Both the position numbers and the translations under genes were made by a program. This document shows positions 45,972-54,709 of a DNA stretch of 64,000 bases, piece after piece (position 1 is the stretch's first letter; the number at the start of each line of letters is the position of its first letter). Below the pieces are notes generated by a model. It was not told the origin of the DNA. It worked only from the letters and a program-made list of their open reading frames with translations, and ran no database searches. Source of the stretch: Ulvibacter antarcticus (lineage in GTDB: Bacteria > Bacteroidota > Bacteroidia > Flavobacteriales > Flavobacteriaceae); assembly GCF_003688405.1 (NCBI RefSeq), contig NZ_REFC01000014.1:186001-250000 (forward strand), read 5' to 3'.

Positions 45972-48275
45972 ATGAAATTAACAAAATATATGTTGCTCGT
46001 TGTAGTTCTACTAAGCGCGGGAATGACCTTTGGACAAGAGGAAGAGAAGGTAGAACGTAAACCGGGACACACTAACCAAAACAGGTTTAAGCAGATGTAT
46101 CAGGAGTTTTCTACTCCTAATATGTTTAGAACTGCTAGCGGTGCACCCGGACCAAATTATTATCAGCAGCAAGCTGATTATGTAATGGACATTGTGCTGG
46201 ACGACAAAACTTCGAAACTAAGTGGGTACGAAACTATTACATATACCAATAAGTCTCCGGATGTGTTGGAATATCTATGGGTTCAGCTAGATCAAAATGT
46301 TCGTGCTAAAGATTCTAAAACACCGTTAATTGAAGGAAGTGGCGCTACTCCTGCAGATATGGCTTCAAATTTCGTAACGAATTATATGGGTAGTCCATAC
46401 GATGGAGGATTTAATATCGAGATGGTAAAAGATTCTAAAGGTGGAAATCTTCAGTATACAATCAATCAAACGATGATGCGAGTGGAGATGCCTAAAAATC
46501 TTCAGCCGGGTGAGAAATTCGAATTTTCTATTAAATGGTGGTACAATGTAAATAATCACGTTGTTAACCGTGCCAGAAGTGGTTATGAAGAGTTTGAAGA
46601 TGGAAATAAAGGATATGTAATTGCACAGTTTTTCCCAAGAATGGCAGTTTATAATGATGTTGAAGGATGGCAGAATAGTCAGTTTTGGGGACGAGATGAG
46701 TTTGCTCTTCCCTTCGGAAACTATGAAGTAAACATTACGGTTCCTTCAGATCACATATTGGACGGTACGGGAGTACTTCAGAATAGAAAAGAAGTATTTT
46801 CTAAGCAAATGATGAATCGTTATGAGCAAGCAAAAAAGGCTTATGACAAACCAGTTATTATTGTTACTCAGGATGAAGTGGAAGCAGCTTCGAAAGGATT
46901 TGCTGCAGGAACTAAAACATGGAAATTAAAAGCGGAATTTGTAAGAGACTTCGCATTCGCAACTTCCAGACGTTATATCTGGGATATGATGGCTGTAAAA
47001 ATTGGAAATAAGGACGTAATGGCAGTTTCTATGTATCCTCCGGAAGGAAACCCACTATGGGAAGATTATTCAACCGTGGTAGTGGCTAGTACACTTAAAT
47101 CTTACTCTAGAATGTCATTCGATTATCCTTATAATAAAGCGATTTCGGTGCATGCTAAGAACCAAGGGATGGAATATCCGATGATTTGCTGGAACTACGG
47201 TAGACCGGAAAAAGATGGTAGCTACAGTGAGCGTACTAAATATGGAATGATGAGTGTGATTATCCATGAAGTAGGACATAATTATTTCCCGATGATCGTA
47301 AACAGTGATGAACGTCAATGGACTTGGATGGATGAAGGGTTAAATACTTTCGTACAATATGTGGCCGAACAAGATTTTGGTGAGTGGTACCCGGATGCTA
47401 TTGCACCAAATAAGGAATATCCTTCTAGACGTGGACCGGCGAACAAGATTATAGATTATATGGCTGGGGAGCAGGACGAAATGGCGCCTATTATGACCAA
47501 AGGACTTAACACTTATAATTTTGGAGCTAACGCTTATTCCAAGCCGGCAACCGGACTTAATATTCTTCGTGAAACCATTATGGGTCGTGAGCTTTTTGAC
47601 TACGCGTTTAGAACGTATTCACAACGCTGGATGTTTAAGCATCCTACACCAGAGGATTTCTTCCGTACTATGGAAGATGCTTCTGCAGTAGACCTTGACT
47701 GGTTTTGGAGAGCATGGTTCTATACAACAGATTATACTGATATAGGTGTAAAGGAGGTGAAGAAATTTTATGTGACTTCAAAAATGAACAAGGAAGTAAG
47801 AGAAATGATGGAAGCCAGAGGGATGAAAGAAAGTGATCTTCCGCCATTGGTCTATCTTGTAGACGAGGATAGCGAGGATTTTGAAGAAAGTATGAGAACC
47901 TCAACCTTGGCAGATGTTTCTACCTTGCAACAGTATATTATGGATAATGTACCGGTAGATGATAGAGCGGGTATGAAGAATCCGAACTTTTTCTATGAAG
48001 TTACTTTCGAAAAGCCGGGAGGAATTCCTATGCCAATTATAGCCGAGTACACGTATAGCGACGGTACAACAGAACGTATTACTTATCCTGCTGAAATTTG
48101 GAGAAAGAATGATGCTGCTGTTGGGAAAGTAATTGCTTCGGAAAAAGAAATTACCAAGATCATGGTAGATCCGGACGAAGAAACAGCCGATATCGATACT
48201 TCAAATAACAGTTGGCCAAAACGTAAGAAATTAGGTGAGTTCAATACCTTTAAGCAAAATGTAAAAGGGGATTAA
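45972..48275 (+). CDS. M1 family zinc metallopeptidase
   Basis: 767 residues. Signal peptide ending GMTFGQE (about residue 22). Aminopeptidase N-like fold with zinc ligands His432 and His436 (HEVGHN) and Glu455 in DEGLNTF, an 18-residue spacing as required for M1. The substrate-side motif is the GMEYPM variant of GxMEN. No T9SS domain, so a periplasmic location is likely. Ends with a beta-rich C-terminal region (MPIIAEYTYSDGTTERI). A strong terminator follows. Confidence 0.95.
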   Translation: MKLTKYMLLVVVLLSAGMTFGQEEEKVERKPGHTNQNRFKQMYQEFSTPNMFRTASGAPGPNYYQQQADYVMDIVLDDKTSKLSGYETITYTNKSPDVLEYLWVQLDQNVRAKDSKTPLIEGSGATPADMASNFVTNYMGSPYDGGFNIEMVKDSKGGNLQYTINQTMMRVEMPKNLQPGEKFEFSIKWWYNVNNHVVNRARSGYEEFEDGNKGYVIAQFFPRMAVYNDVEGWQNSQFWGRDEFALPFGNYEVNITVPSDHILDGTGVLQNRKEVFSKQMMNRYEQAKKAYDKPVIIVTQDEVEAASKGFAAGTKTWKLKAEFVRDFAFATSRRYIWDMMAVKIGNKDVMAVSMYPPEGNPLWEDYSTVVVASTLKSYSRMSFDYPYNKAISVHAKNQGMEYPMICWNYGRPEKDGSYSERTKYGMMSVIIHEVGHNYFPMIVNSDERQWTWMDEGLNTFVQYVAEQDFGEWYPDAIAPNKEYPSRRGPANKIIDYMAGEQDEMAPIMTKGLNTYNFGANAYSKPATGLNILRETIMGRELFDYAFRTYSQRWMFKHPTPEDFFRTMEDASAVDLDWFWRAWFYTTDYTDIGVKEVKKFYVTSKMNKEVREMMEARGMKESDLPPLVYLVDEDSEDFEESMRTSTLADVSTLQQYIMDNVPVDDRAGMKNPNFFYEVTFEKPGGIPMPIIAEYTYSDGTTERITYPAEIWRKNDAAVGKVIASEKEITKIMVDPDEETADIDTSNNSWPKRKKLGEFNTFKQNVKGD

Positions 48276-48293
48276 TTCTTAGCATTTTTAAAC

Positions 48294-48340
48294 AAAAAAA
48301 CGCTGCACAATCTAGTATTGCTGCAGCGTTTTTTGTTTTT
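48294..48340 (+). terminator. Terminator after the M1 peptidase gene
   Basis: Stem CGCTGCA (48301-48307) / TGCAGCG (48322-48328), extended by AA/TT pairs, with an A run before and T6 after. Confidence 0.9.
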
Positions 48341-48383
48341 AATATTTTCAAAATAGATTAACAAATTCTGACTTCCGAATTTG

Positions 48384-48391
48384 TATATTTG
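48384..48391 (+). promoter_or_regulatory. -7 box of tatA, 4 nt before the ATG
   Basis: TATATTTG followed by CAGC and the ATG at 48396. The transcription start would fall at or next to the start codon. Confidence 0.6.
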
Positions 48392-48395
48392 CAGC

Positions 48396-48683
48396 ATGAC
48401 TTATCAGGCTATTTCTTTATTTATTAGTGGTGCCGAAATTGGGTTTATACTCTTTGTGGTGCTACTTGTTTTTGGTGCCGACAAGGTTCCGGAAATTGCA
48501 AGAGGACTAGGGAAAGGGATGCGACAAATTAAGGATGCCACCAACGATATTAAACAAGAAATCACTAAAAGTGCCGAAAAACACGATATAGATCTCGACA
48601 TTACTAAAGATGTTCGGAAGGAACTTGATGGGGTTAAAGATGATATAGAGGAAATTACAGGTCCGGTTAAAAGGAAATTTTAA
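48396..48683 (+). CDS. tatA: Sec-independent translocase subunit TatA/TatB
   Basis: 95 residues. One N-terminal membrane helix (SGAEIGFILFVVLLVFG), then the hinge and amphipathic helix with the family motif PEIARGLGKGMRQIK, and a charged C-terminal tail. TatA forms the pore for folded Tat substrates. The TTG at 48381 would give five extra residues but lies upstream of and across the -7 box, so ATG 48396 is preferred. The stop overlaps the next start (TAATG). Confidence 0.92.
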   Translation: MTYQAISLFISGAEIGFILFVVLLVFGADKVPEIARGLGKGMRQIKDATNDIKQEITKSAEKHDIDLDITKDVRKELDGVKDDIEEITGPVKRKF

Positions 48684-49237
48684 TGATTGAAACCCTGAAA
48701 ACTTGGGATCGGGAGTTGTTTGTTTTTCTTAATAACCTGGGAATTGAGCGATGGGATAGTTTCTGGATTTTGGTAACTCAAATAGAAACCTGGATCCCTC
48801 TTTTTATTCTTTTTATTGTTCTTATTTTTTACTATTACAAACCAAAAAACGGCGCTTTAGTCGTTTTATTTATGGTGCTGACTTTTATCGTGACTATCTT
48901 CTTTACCGACTTAGTTAAAGATTTTGTAGCACGTCTAAGACCCAATAATGTGGAAGCCTTAAATGATTTGATAAGGGCACTTCAAAAACCCACAAATCAT
49001 AGTTTCTTTTCAGGACATGCATCATCGAGTTTTGCTGTGACCACCTTTGTAGTATTATCACTTCGAAAGTTCACGAACTGGATTTTCCTTGCTTATTTAT
49101 GGCCAGTTTTATTTGTGACTAGCAGAATTTATGTGGGAGTACATTATCCCAGCGACATATTGGTAGGTGCGTTGGTAGGCACTGCCTTTGCTATGATGGG
49201 GCATTTTCTATGTAAAAGATTTCTTCTGAAGATTTAA
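48683..49237 (+). CDS. PAP2-family membrane phosphatase
   Basis: 184 residues with about five to six membrane helices. Phosphatidic acid phosphatase type 2 signature is complete: KDFVARLRP, SFFSGHASS and SRIYVGVHYPSD. These enzymes act on lipid phosphates such as undecaprenyl pyrophosphate or phosphatidylglycerol phosphate; which one cannot be read from the sequence. Translation is coupled to tatA by a TAATG overlap. Confidence 0.93.
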   Translation: MIETLKTWDRELFVFLNNLGIERWDSFWILVTQIETWIPLFILFIVLIFYYYKPKNGALVVLFMVLTFIVTIFFTDLVKDFVARLRPNNVEALNDLIRALQKPTNHSFFSGHASSSFAVTTFVVLSLRKFTNWIFLAYLWPVLFVTSRIYVGVHYPSDILVGALVGTAFAMMGHFLCKRFLLKI

Positions 49238-49278
49238 AAATTTCATATCTTGATGGAATTAACAAAAACCATCGCATA

Positions 49279-50820
49279 ATGAAAAAAAATATTCTGGGCA
49301 TTTTTGCCTTTGTCTGTATTCTGATGACTTCTTGTACGCAAGATCAATTAGAAAATACTAATGTCTCTTCTGAAGCTTCCGAAGCATCACAGAATAAGAG
49401 CAACACCACACAAACTTCACAGGAGTTATTAAATATTGAACAGATCAATAAAATAATTGATGAGCGCCTCAATACAACGGGTATATTTAGTTGGAAAGAT
49501 GTCTCCGATCAGGTACTTTGGAGTGCTGCAGTGCATGGAAATGAATTTATTACCATCGGATATGGAGCCAAGGGAGAAAGCTTCAGAACTAGTGAAGATC
49601 TACGCCTCACTAATATAAAAAATGACATAATCGCTTTAGTTTCTGAAGTGGAAAGTCTTTCAGAAAAACAACTAATCATTGAAGATGATGCGATTTTGAA
49701 TGTAATCGATGTGCAGTTGAAGTCTTTGGAAACCATTTCAGAATTAAGAAAAAGAAATGATATCCGCTATTTGGAACCAAACGGTTATTCTTTTTATACA
49801 TCTTCCGGGTACTATCCACAGGAATTTTCTTCTAGTGGCTGTAGTAAAGATGGGCAGAATTTAAACAATAATGATTACCGAACGATAGCTCCAAATGCTT
49901 TGATAAGTTGGACATTTGATCAACATAATATCGAGGCAGCATGGGCACATAGTACCGGCGCCGGAATTACCGTGGGCCTTATTGATACAGGTGTTTCTCA
50001 AAGTCAGCCGTATTTGGGAAGTAATTTCAACGATGGGTATAGCAGTGGTAGGAGTATTCAGAAATATGGAACTTTTATCGATTCTCCGTGGTGGTGGTCT
50101 AATAACACAGATGGGCCGCACGATAAATGTGGTCATGGTACTTCAATGGGTTCCACCATTGCTTCTCCCCGGAATGATAATTATATGCCGGTAGGAGTGG
50201 CTTATAATTGTAATTTGGTGTCTTATCGAGCTACAGAAGATGTACTTTTAAATGATTATCACGAACGTAAAGGTGTGAAGAATGCATTAGTGGCTCTTGG
50301 AAATCGCAGTGATGTTAAGATAATCTCTATGTCTGTTGGTTATCCTTGGTCTATTGGCAACGTAAGTGATGGTGTTAAATATGCCTATAATAGAGGGAAA
50401 TTGATTTTCGCTGCTGGTGGTACTTCTACGGCTTTAACTAATTGGTATCCGGTTATTTTTCCTGCAAGTATGAATGAAACCGTTGCTGTAACCGGAATCA
50501 CTGATGATGGAAGCTATCAACAATGCGATACCTGTCATGATGGAAGTGAGATTGAATTTACGGTTGTAATGGAACGAGACAATGATGATGGACGCACTGG
50601 TGCGGTATTAGGATTTTATAATGGCGACAAAAAGTACGTTGGAGGCTCTTCGGTCGCGACCGCAACAACAGCAGGAATCGCAGCTTTGGTTTGGTCTAAA
50701 CATACATCTTGGACTCGAAATCAGGTGCTTAATAAAATGCGACAAAGTGCCGAGTTTTACCCTAACAAGAGTAGTACTAAAGGCTATGGAAATATAGATG
50801 CCTTGCAAGCGGTTCAATAA
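49279..50820 (+). CDS. S8 subtilisin-like serine protease, lipoprotein
   Basis: 513 residues. Lipoprotein signal (LMTSC, Cys19) followed by a Ser/Asn/Thr-rich linker. A pro-region of about 200 residues precedes the catalytic domain with Asp236 (VGLIDTG), His286 (CGHGTSMG) and Ser458 (GGSSVATATTAG). There is no T9SS domain, unlike the subtilase at 14496. Cys residues CQTCH-like (QQCDTCHDG, about 415) may bind metal or form disulphides. The 3' 190 bp of this gene are duplicated, in decayed form, at 52896-53085. Terminator follows. Confidence 0.93.
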   Translation: MKKNILGIFAFVCILMTSCTQDQLENTNVSSEASEASQNKSNTTQTSQELLNIEQINKIIDERLNTTGIFSWKDVSDQVLWSAAVHGNEFITIGYGAKGESFRTSEDLRLTNIKNDIIALVSEVESLSEKQLIIEDDAILNVIDVQLKSLETISELRKRNDIRYLEPNGYSFYTSSGYYPQEFSSSGCSKDGQNLNNNDYRTIAPNALISWTFDQHNIEAAWAHSTGAGITVGLIDTGVSQSQPYLGSNFNDGYSSGRSIQKYGTFIDSPWWWSNNTDGPHDKCGHGTSMGSTIASPRNDNYMPVGVAYNCNLVSYRATEDVLLNDYHERKGVKNALVALGNRSDVKIISMSVGYPWSIGNVSDGVKYAYNRGKLIFAAGGTSTALTNWYPVIFPASMNETVAVTGITDDGSYQQCDTCHDGSEIEFTVVMERDNDDGRTGAVLGFYNGDKKYVGGSSVATATTAGIAALVWSKHTSWTRNQVLNKMRQSAEFYPNKSSTKGYGNIDALQAVQ

Positions 50821-50846
50821 TAATAGTACTTATTGAGTAAAAAAGC

Positions 50847-50880
50847 AAAAGGTTCAGAGGCGTTTTTTCTGAACCTTTTT
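50847..50880 (+). terminator. Terminator after the S8 lipoprotein gene
   Basis: Stem AAAAGGTTCAG (50847-50857) / CTGAACCTTTT (50869-50879), T-rich 3' side. Confidence 0.88.
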
Positions 50881-50921
50881 ATTTGCACATATAGTGCTAT
50901 GAAAAAAAAATACTAGTATAA

Positions 50922-50963
50922 ATAAAACCCTCCTCAAACTGATTATGTTTTGAAGAGGGCTTT
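50922..50963 (-). terminator. Terminator of the - strand cassette, unit A
   Basis: On the - strand: CCCTCTTCAAAAC ... GTTTGAGGAGGG followed by TTTTATT. A one-base bulge in the stem. Confidence 0.8.
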
Positions 50964-50970
50964 AGAGTTT

Positions 50971-52002
50971 TTATCGATTTGCAAACACAACAAAACTAAA
51001 AGCAGAGGCCTTCGGAGCTCCAGCTTCATTGAATATTTTAACTTCAAAACTATTGGCACTTATTGGATTGAAACCGGTCATTTCACCGTTTCCTACAAGT
51101 GTAAATGGTGTAATCATAGGGACTAAATCACCTGCTGAAGCAGCCGAATTATCCAGCGTTATTAAGTAAACTCCAGTCGATGGGTTCGATACAGATGAAA
51201 CCCCATATCCCGTGGTAACACTGACGTCAACCCTTCCAAAAGCAATCGGTAATGAGTTTCCATACATTCTGTTAAGTGCAGGTGATGTAGTTGTTTGAAG
51301 CGCTTCCACATTGCTATTGGTGCTTATAGCTCCAGTACCTAGATTAACGCGCATAGTTTTAGTTCCACCAGACATAAAATCTACTACATCTGAAGCATCG
51401 TTATATCCAATACCCCATCCCGGGAATGCTGGCGAATGCTGTGCGATCATTTTATCAGCGTTACTTGTACCCGATCCATAGATCATAACTGCTCCACTAT
51501 TTTTACTATGTAAAGCTGTAGGAACACTACCCATACGAGTTTCGCCCACGTCTGTTCCATTAAGATCCACTTGTAGCCAAGCATTGATATTCAGCCAATT
51601 AACGTTTGCTAATGAAACTGTATTACCTATTTGTGTAGAAAATACTCCAGTCACATTAGTAACTAAGTTATGAGTCTCATTAAACACTGCTGGTCCCCCG
51701 GCTCCGTCTCTAATCTCAAAATCAACAGTTATGGCAGTATTTGCCATAAGTACACCTCCAGCGTCTCGAGCTACCGCCTGATAATTGATGCGTTCTGCAG
51801 CAGCCAATTTGTTTTGATTCTCTGATACTATAATTGGTTGAGCGTCAAGATCTGAACGATTAGCGGCTTGAAGATCTATTTCTTTTTTAGCCAAATAATC
51901 GGCATTTGATGATTGAGATCCTTCCTGAATATTCTGCGCAAAGACACCTGTGAAAGTTAGTAAAAGTGTTGCGATTGCGATATAAGTTGTTGTTGTTTTC
52001 AT
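50971..52002 (-). CDS. Secreted fibre-like protein with variable C-terminal tip, copy A
   Basis: 343 residues. Signal peptide ending GVFAQN (residue 24). A short linker leads to the segment INYQAVARDAGGVLMANTA, common in flavobacterial exported proteins and tail-fibre-like proteins (beta-sandwich of bacterial surface fibres). A middle region contains AQHSPAFPGWGIGYND and SGGTKTMRVN. The last about 105 residues form a separate beta-rich domain ending FSFVVFANR. Residues 1-240 are nearly identical to copy B (53172-54209), but the terminal domain is only about half identical. No T9SS domain of its own. Five nt downstream of the T9SS protein gene, so the two form an operon. Function unknown. Confidence 0.82.
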   Translation of the reverse strand: MKTTTTYIAIATLLLTFTGVFAQNIQEGSQSSNADYLAKKEIDLQAANRSDLDAQPIIVSENQNKLAAAERINYQAVARDAGGVLMANTAITVDFEIRDGAGGPAVFNETHNLVTNVTGVFSTQIGNTVSLANVNWLNINAWLQVDLNGTDVGETRMGSVPTALHSKNSGAVMIYGSGTSNADKMIAQHSPAFPGWGIGYNDASDVVDFMSGGTKTMRVNLGTGAISTNSNVEALQTTTSPALNRMYGNSLPIAFGRVDVSVTTGYGVSSVSNPSTGVYLITLDNSAASAGDLVPMITPFTLVGNGEMTGFNPISANSFEVKIFNEAGAPKASAFSFVVFANR

Positions 52003-52007
52003 AATAA

Positions 52008-52502
52008 TTAGTCTTTAATAATTTTTACAGTTTTTGATTTGTTAGTAGCACTCTGGACGATGTTTAACACATACATTCCGCTGCTATATGAAGTGAAACT
52101 CAAGGTTTCATTTTCGGATGCACTAAGCAGTTTTTTTTGAAAGATCATTCTTCCGTTTATGTCGTATAACATAATTTCAAAATCTTCTCCTACCATCTCA
52201 TTAAAAGATAAGTTTAGGTAGTCGGTTACTGGATTAGGAAATACCGATGTTTGAATTTCAAGTAAGAAATCCTCAGTATTTAATACGAGTTCTGCTGTCG
52301 CTCCAAGCCAAAAGCCCTGGCCCAGGTTAACTCCGTTCGTAAGGTCGCCAACTGCAGCTTCTCCCGCTGTAAAGCCCAGGGAGTTAGAAGCACCGGTAAT
52401 GGTTGCTCCCGAACTACCTATTACAGTCTGACTCAAACTTTGAGCATAGGAAAAGCCAACTGTGAAAACTGTTAATAGTACGATGTACATTGTTTTTTTC
52501 AT
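52008..52502 (-). CDS. Small T9SS sorting-domain protein, copy A
   Basis: 164 residues. Signal peptide ending SYAQS (about residue 21), a Gly/Ser/Thr-rich segment (SSGATITGASNSLGFTAGEAAVGD) of a type common in small flavobacterial T9SS proteins, then a type A sorting domain from about residue 82 (VFPNPVTDYLNLSF ... YDINGRMI ... SGMYVLNI ... KTVKIIKD). So it is exported to the surface by T9SS. It probably works with the fibre-like protein encoded immediately downstream, since both were duplicated together. Confidence 0.88.
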   Translation of the reverse strand: MKKTMYIVLLTVFTVGFSYAQSLSQTVIGSSGATITGASNSLGFTAGEAAVGDLTNGVNLGQGFWLGATAELVLNTEDFLLEIQTSVFPNPVTDYLNLSFNEMVGEDFEIMLYDINGRMIFQKKLLSASENETLSFTSYSSGMYVLNIVQSATNKSKTVKIIKD

Positions 52503-52573
52503 AATTCACTTTTTAAAGGTTAATACTTATTGATTATTATTTTGCTAAACTAGTTGTGAAATTGTTGAAGCTG

Positions 52574-52589
52574 TGTTACATATGTAACA
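52574..52589. promoter_or_regulatory. Perfect 16-bp palindrome, possible operator
   Basis: TGTTACATATGTAACA, 72 bp upstream of the unit A cassette start. In unit B (54781-54796) it is TGTCACATATGTAACA, with one mismatch in the left arm. Confidence 0.45.
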
Positions 52590-52800
52590 AATGCTTTGAC
52601 TTTTGTATCATCGTTTAATATTCTTAATCGCTGGTATAGCTATTTTAAACAATTAAGAAATTTGCTTCAAAATCTCCAGACAAAGATGCAATGAAGTGTT
52701 AATCTTAACAAGAGTTAAAGGGCTGGTTTTCAAAAAGATAAAAACCTTTAATTGATCGGGCGTATCACCCTTTAGTATGAGGGTAATTCTAAACTTAAAA

Positions 52801-52819
52801 GGGGGTATTACCTCTAAAC
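52801..52819. promoter_or_regulatory. Operator-like element, unit A
   Basis: G-GGGGTATTACCTCTAAAC. Counterparts are at 55008-55025 and 55087-55104. Also nearby is ACCCT-N8-AGGGT (52767-52784). Confidence 0.4.
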
Positions 52820-52895
52820 GATTCAAGTTAATTGCCTGATGTATCTAAATTGCTAATAAGCTTATGTTGTTAGATAGAGTTTACTGTTATCTTGT

Positions 52896-53085
52896 AAAGC
52901 ATGTCGGAGGTTCTTCGGTTGCGACGGCAAGAACAGTGGGAATCGCAGCTTTGGTTTGGTCTAAATATACATCCTGATCTCTAAATCAGATGCTCAATAA
53001 ACTGTGACAAAGTGCAGAGTTTTACCCTAACAAGAGTAGTACTATAGGCTAAGGAAATATTGATGCCTTGTAAACGGCTCAGCGA
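52896..53085 (+). pseudogene. Remnant of the S8 protease gene 3' end
   Basis: Aligns without gaps to 50631-50820, the last third of the S8 catalytic domain. It begins at the catalytic Ser box (GGSSVATA) and runs to the former stop. The frame contains four in-frame stops (TGG to TGA, ATGCGA region to TGA, TAT to TAA, CAA to TAA) and no start. It was carried along when the adjacent cassette was duplicated and has decayed without constraint (about 86% identity by eye). Confidence 0.9.
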
Positions 53086-53103
53086 TTTAAAAAGACAAAA
53101 GAG

Positions 53104-53138
53104 AAAGGTTCAGAAAAATTATTTCTGAACCTTTTTAT
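53104..53138. terminator. Terminator copy in unit B
   Basis: Stem AAAGGTTCAGAAA (53104-53116) / TTTCTGAACCTTT (53122-53134). Derived from the S8 gene terminator; it now lies 34 nt beyond the stop of the - strand fibre-like gene and can serve it, as both flanks are A/T runs. Confidence 0.8.
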
Positions 53139-53171
53139 ATAGACTAATTCCAATTGGAATTAAGGTTGTTT

Positions 53172-54209
53172 TTAATGATTACCATAAACTACAAATGCAA
53201 AGGCACTTGATTGTCCAGCACCACCTACCGTTTGGATATTTACGGTAAATGTATTAGTACCTGTTGGATTGTATCCACAGATCTCTGGAACACCAATTGC
53301 TCCTGTAAAAGGAGTAATCATCACGATTGAGTTGCTGATATTAGTATCATGATTTAATACTATATCATATGTTCCCGCACCAGTATTAGAAACTGAAGTA
53401 ATACCATAACCAGTACTAATTGACCCGCCAGAATCAATACTTCCATAAGCAATAGGCATTGAGTTTCCATATACCCTGTTTAGAGCGGGTGTGGTAGTAG
53501 TTTGTAATACTTCCACATTGCTATTGGTGCTTATAGATCCATTACCTAAATCCACGCGCATAGTTTTAGTTCCACCAGACATAAAATCTATTACATCTGT
53601 AGCATCGTTATAACCAATACCCCATCCCGGGAATGCTGGCGAATGTTGTGCGATCATTTTATCGGCATTGTTTGTACCCGATCCATAAATCATAACAGCT
53701 CCACTATTTTTACTATGTAAAGCTGTTGGAACACTACCCATACGAGTTTCTCCCACGTCTGTTCCATTAAGATCTACTTGTAACCAAGCATTGATATCTA
53801 GCCAATTAACGTTTGCTAATGAAACTGTATTACCTATTTGTGTAGAAAATACTCCAGTCACATTAGTAACTAAGTTATGAGTTTCATTAAACACTGCTGG
53901 TCCACCGGCTCCGTCTCTAATCTCAAAATCAACAGTTACAGCTGTATTTGCCATAAGTACACCTCCAGCGTCTCGAGCTACAGCCTGATAATTGATACGT
54001 TCTGCAGCAGCCAATTTGTTTTGATTCTCTGATACTATAATAGGTTGAGCGTCAAGATCTGCACGATTAGCGGCTTGAAGATCTAGTTCCTTTTTAGCCA
54101 AATAATCGGCATTTGATGATTGAGATTCATCCTGAATATTCTGCGCAAAGACACCTGTGAAAGTTAGTAAAAGTGTTGCGATTGCGATATAAGTTGTTGT
54201 TGTTTTCAT
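53172..54209 (-). CDS. Secreted fibre-like protein with variable C-terminal tip, copy B
   Basis: 345 residues. Paralogue of the product at 50971-52002. The first 240 residues differ at only about ten positions. From ALNRVYGNSMPIAYG onward the sequences diverge strongly, with an insertion (GGSIS) and changed loops, but a common framework remains (TGYG..SVSN, MITPFT, SAF.FVV..N). So the fold of the tip is conserved while its surface is not. Signal peptide and operon position (5 nt after the T9SS gene) are as in copy A. The different fate of the two parts suggests that the tip contacts a variable partner. Confidence 0.82.
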   Translation of the reverse strand: MKTTTTYIAIATLLLTFTGVFAQNIQDESQSSNADYLAKKELDLQAANRADLDAQPIIVSENQNKLAAAERINYQAVARDAGGVLMANTAVTVDFEIRDGAGGPAVFNETHNLVTNVTGVFSTQIGNTVSLANVNWLDINAWLQVDLNGTDVGETRMGSVPTALHSKNSGAVMIYGSGTNNADKMIAQHSPAFPGWGIGYNDATDVIDFMSGGTKTMRVDLGNGSISTNSNVEVLQTTTTPALNRVYGNSMPIAYGSIDSGGSISTGYGITSVSNTGAGTYDIVLNHDTNISNSIVMITPFTGAIGVPEICGYNPTGTNTFTVNIQTVGGAGQSSAFAFVVYGNH

Positions 54210-54214
54210 AATAA

Positions 54215-54709
54215 TTAGTCTTTAATAATTTTTACAGTTTTTGATTTGTTAGTAGCACTCTGGACGATGTTTAACACATACATTCCGCTGCTATATGTTG
54301 TGAAATTCAAGGTTTCATTTTCGGATGCATTAAGCAGTTTTTTTTGAAAGATCATTCTTCCGTTTAAGTCGTATAACATAATTTCAAAATCTTCCCCTAC
54401 CATCTCATTAAAAGATAAGTTTAGGTAGTCGGTTACAGGATTAGGAAATACTGTTGTCTGAATTTCAAGTGAGAAGTCTTCTGTATTTAATACGAGTTCT
54501 GCTGTCGCTCCAAGCCAAAATCCCTGGCCTAGGTTAACCCCGTTTGTAAGGTCGCCAACTGCAGCTTCTCCCGCTGTAAAGCCCAGGGAGTTAGAAGCAC
54601 CGGTAATGGTTGCTCCCGAACTACCTATTACAGTCTGACTCAAACTTTGAGCATAGGAAAAGCCAACCGAGAAAACTGTTAATAGTACGATGTACATTGT
54701 TTTTTTCAT
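54215..54709 (-). CDS. Small T9SS sorting-domain protein, copy B
   Basis: 164 residues, a near copy of the product at 52008-52502, with substitutions such as SLEIQTTVF for LLEIQTSVF and YDLNGRM for YDINGRM. Same signal peptide and same type A sorting domain. Both copies are intact, so both are probably expressed and exported. Confidence 0.88.
   Translation of the reverse strand: MKKTMYIVLLTVFSVGFSYAQSLSQTVIGSSGATITGASNSLGFTAGEAAVGDLTNGVNLGQGFWLGATAELVLNTEDFSLEIQTTVFPNPVTDYLNLSFNEMVGEDFEIMLYDLNGRMIFQKKLLNASENETLNFTTYSSGMYVLNIVQSATNKSKTVKIIKD

Larger units (their letters stand above)
50631..52835. repeat. Tandem duplication, unit A
   Basis: Contains the 3' end of the S8 gene, its terminator, the two-gene - strand cassette and its upstream region. 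Matches unit B (52896-55041) along its length except for the 3' third of the fibre-like gene. By eye the T9SS genes are about 96% identical, upstream DNA about 90% and the S8 segment about 86%. Confidence 0.9.
52503..52895. other. Non-coding region between duplication units
   Basis: Upstream region of the unit A cassette, about 90% identical to 54710-55041 up to 52835. Contains a 16-bp palindrome (52574-52589) and a GGGG-N5-CCTC element (52801-52819). I do not see a clear -7 box on the - strand. From 52836 to 52895 the sequence is unique. Confidence 0.6.
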
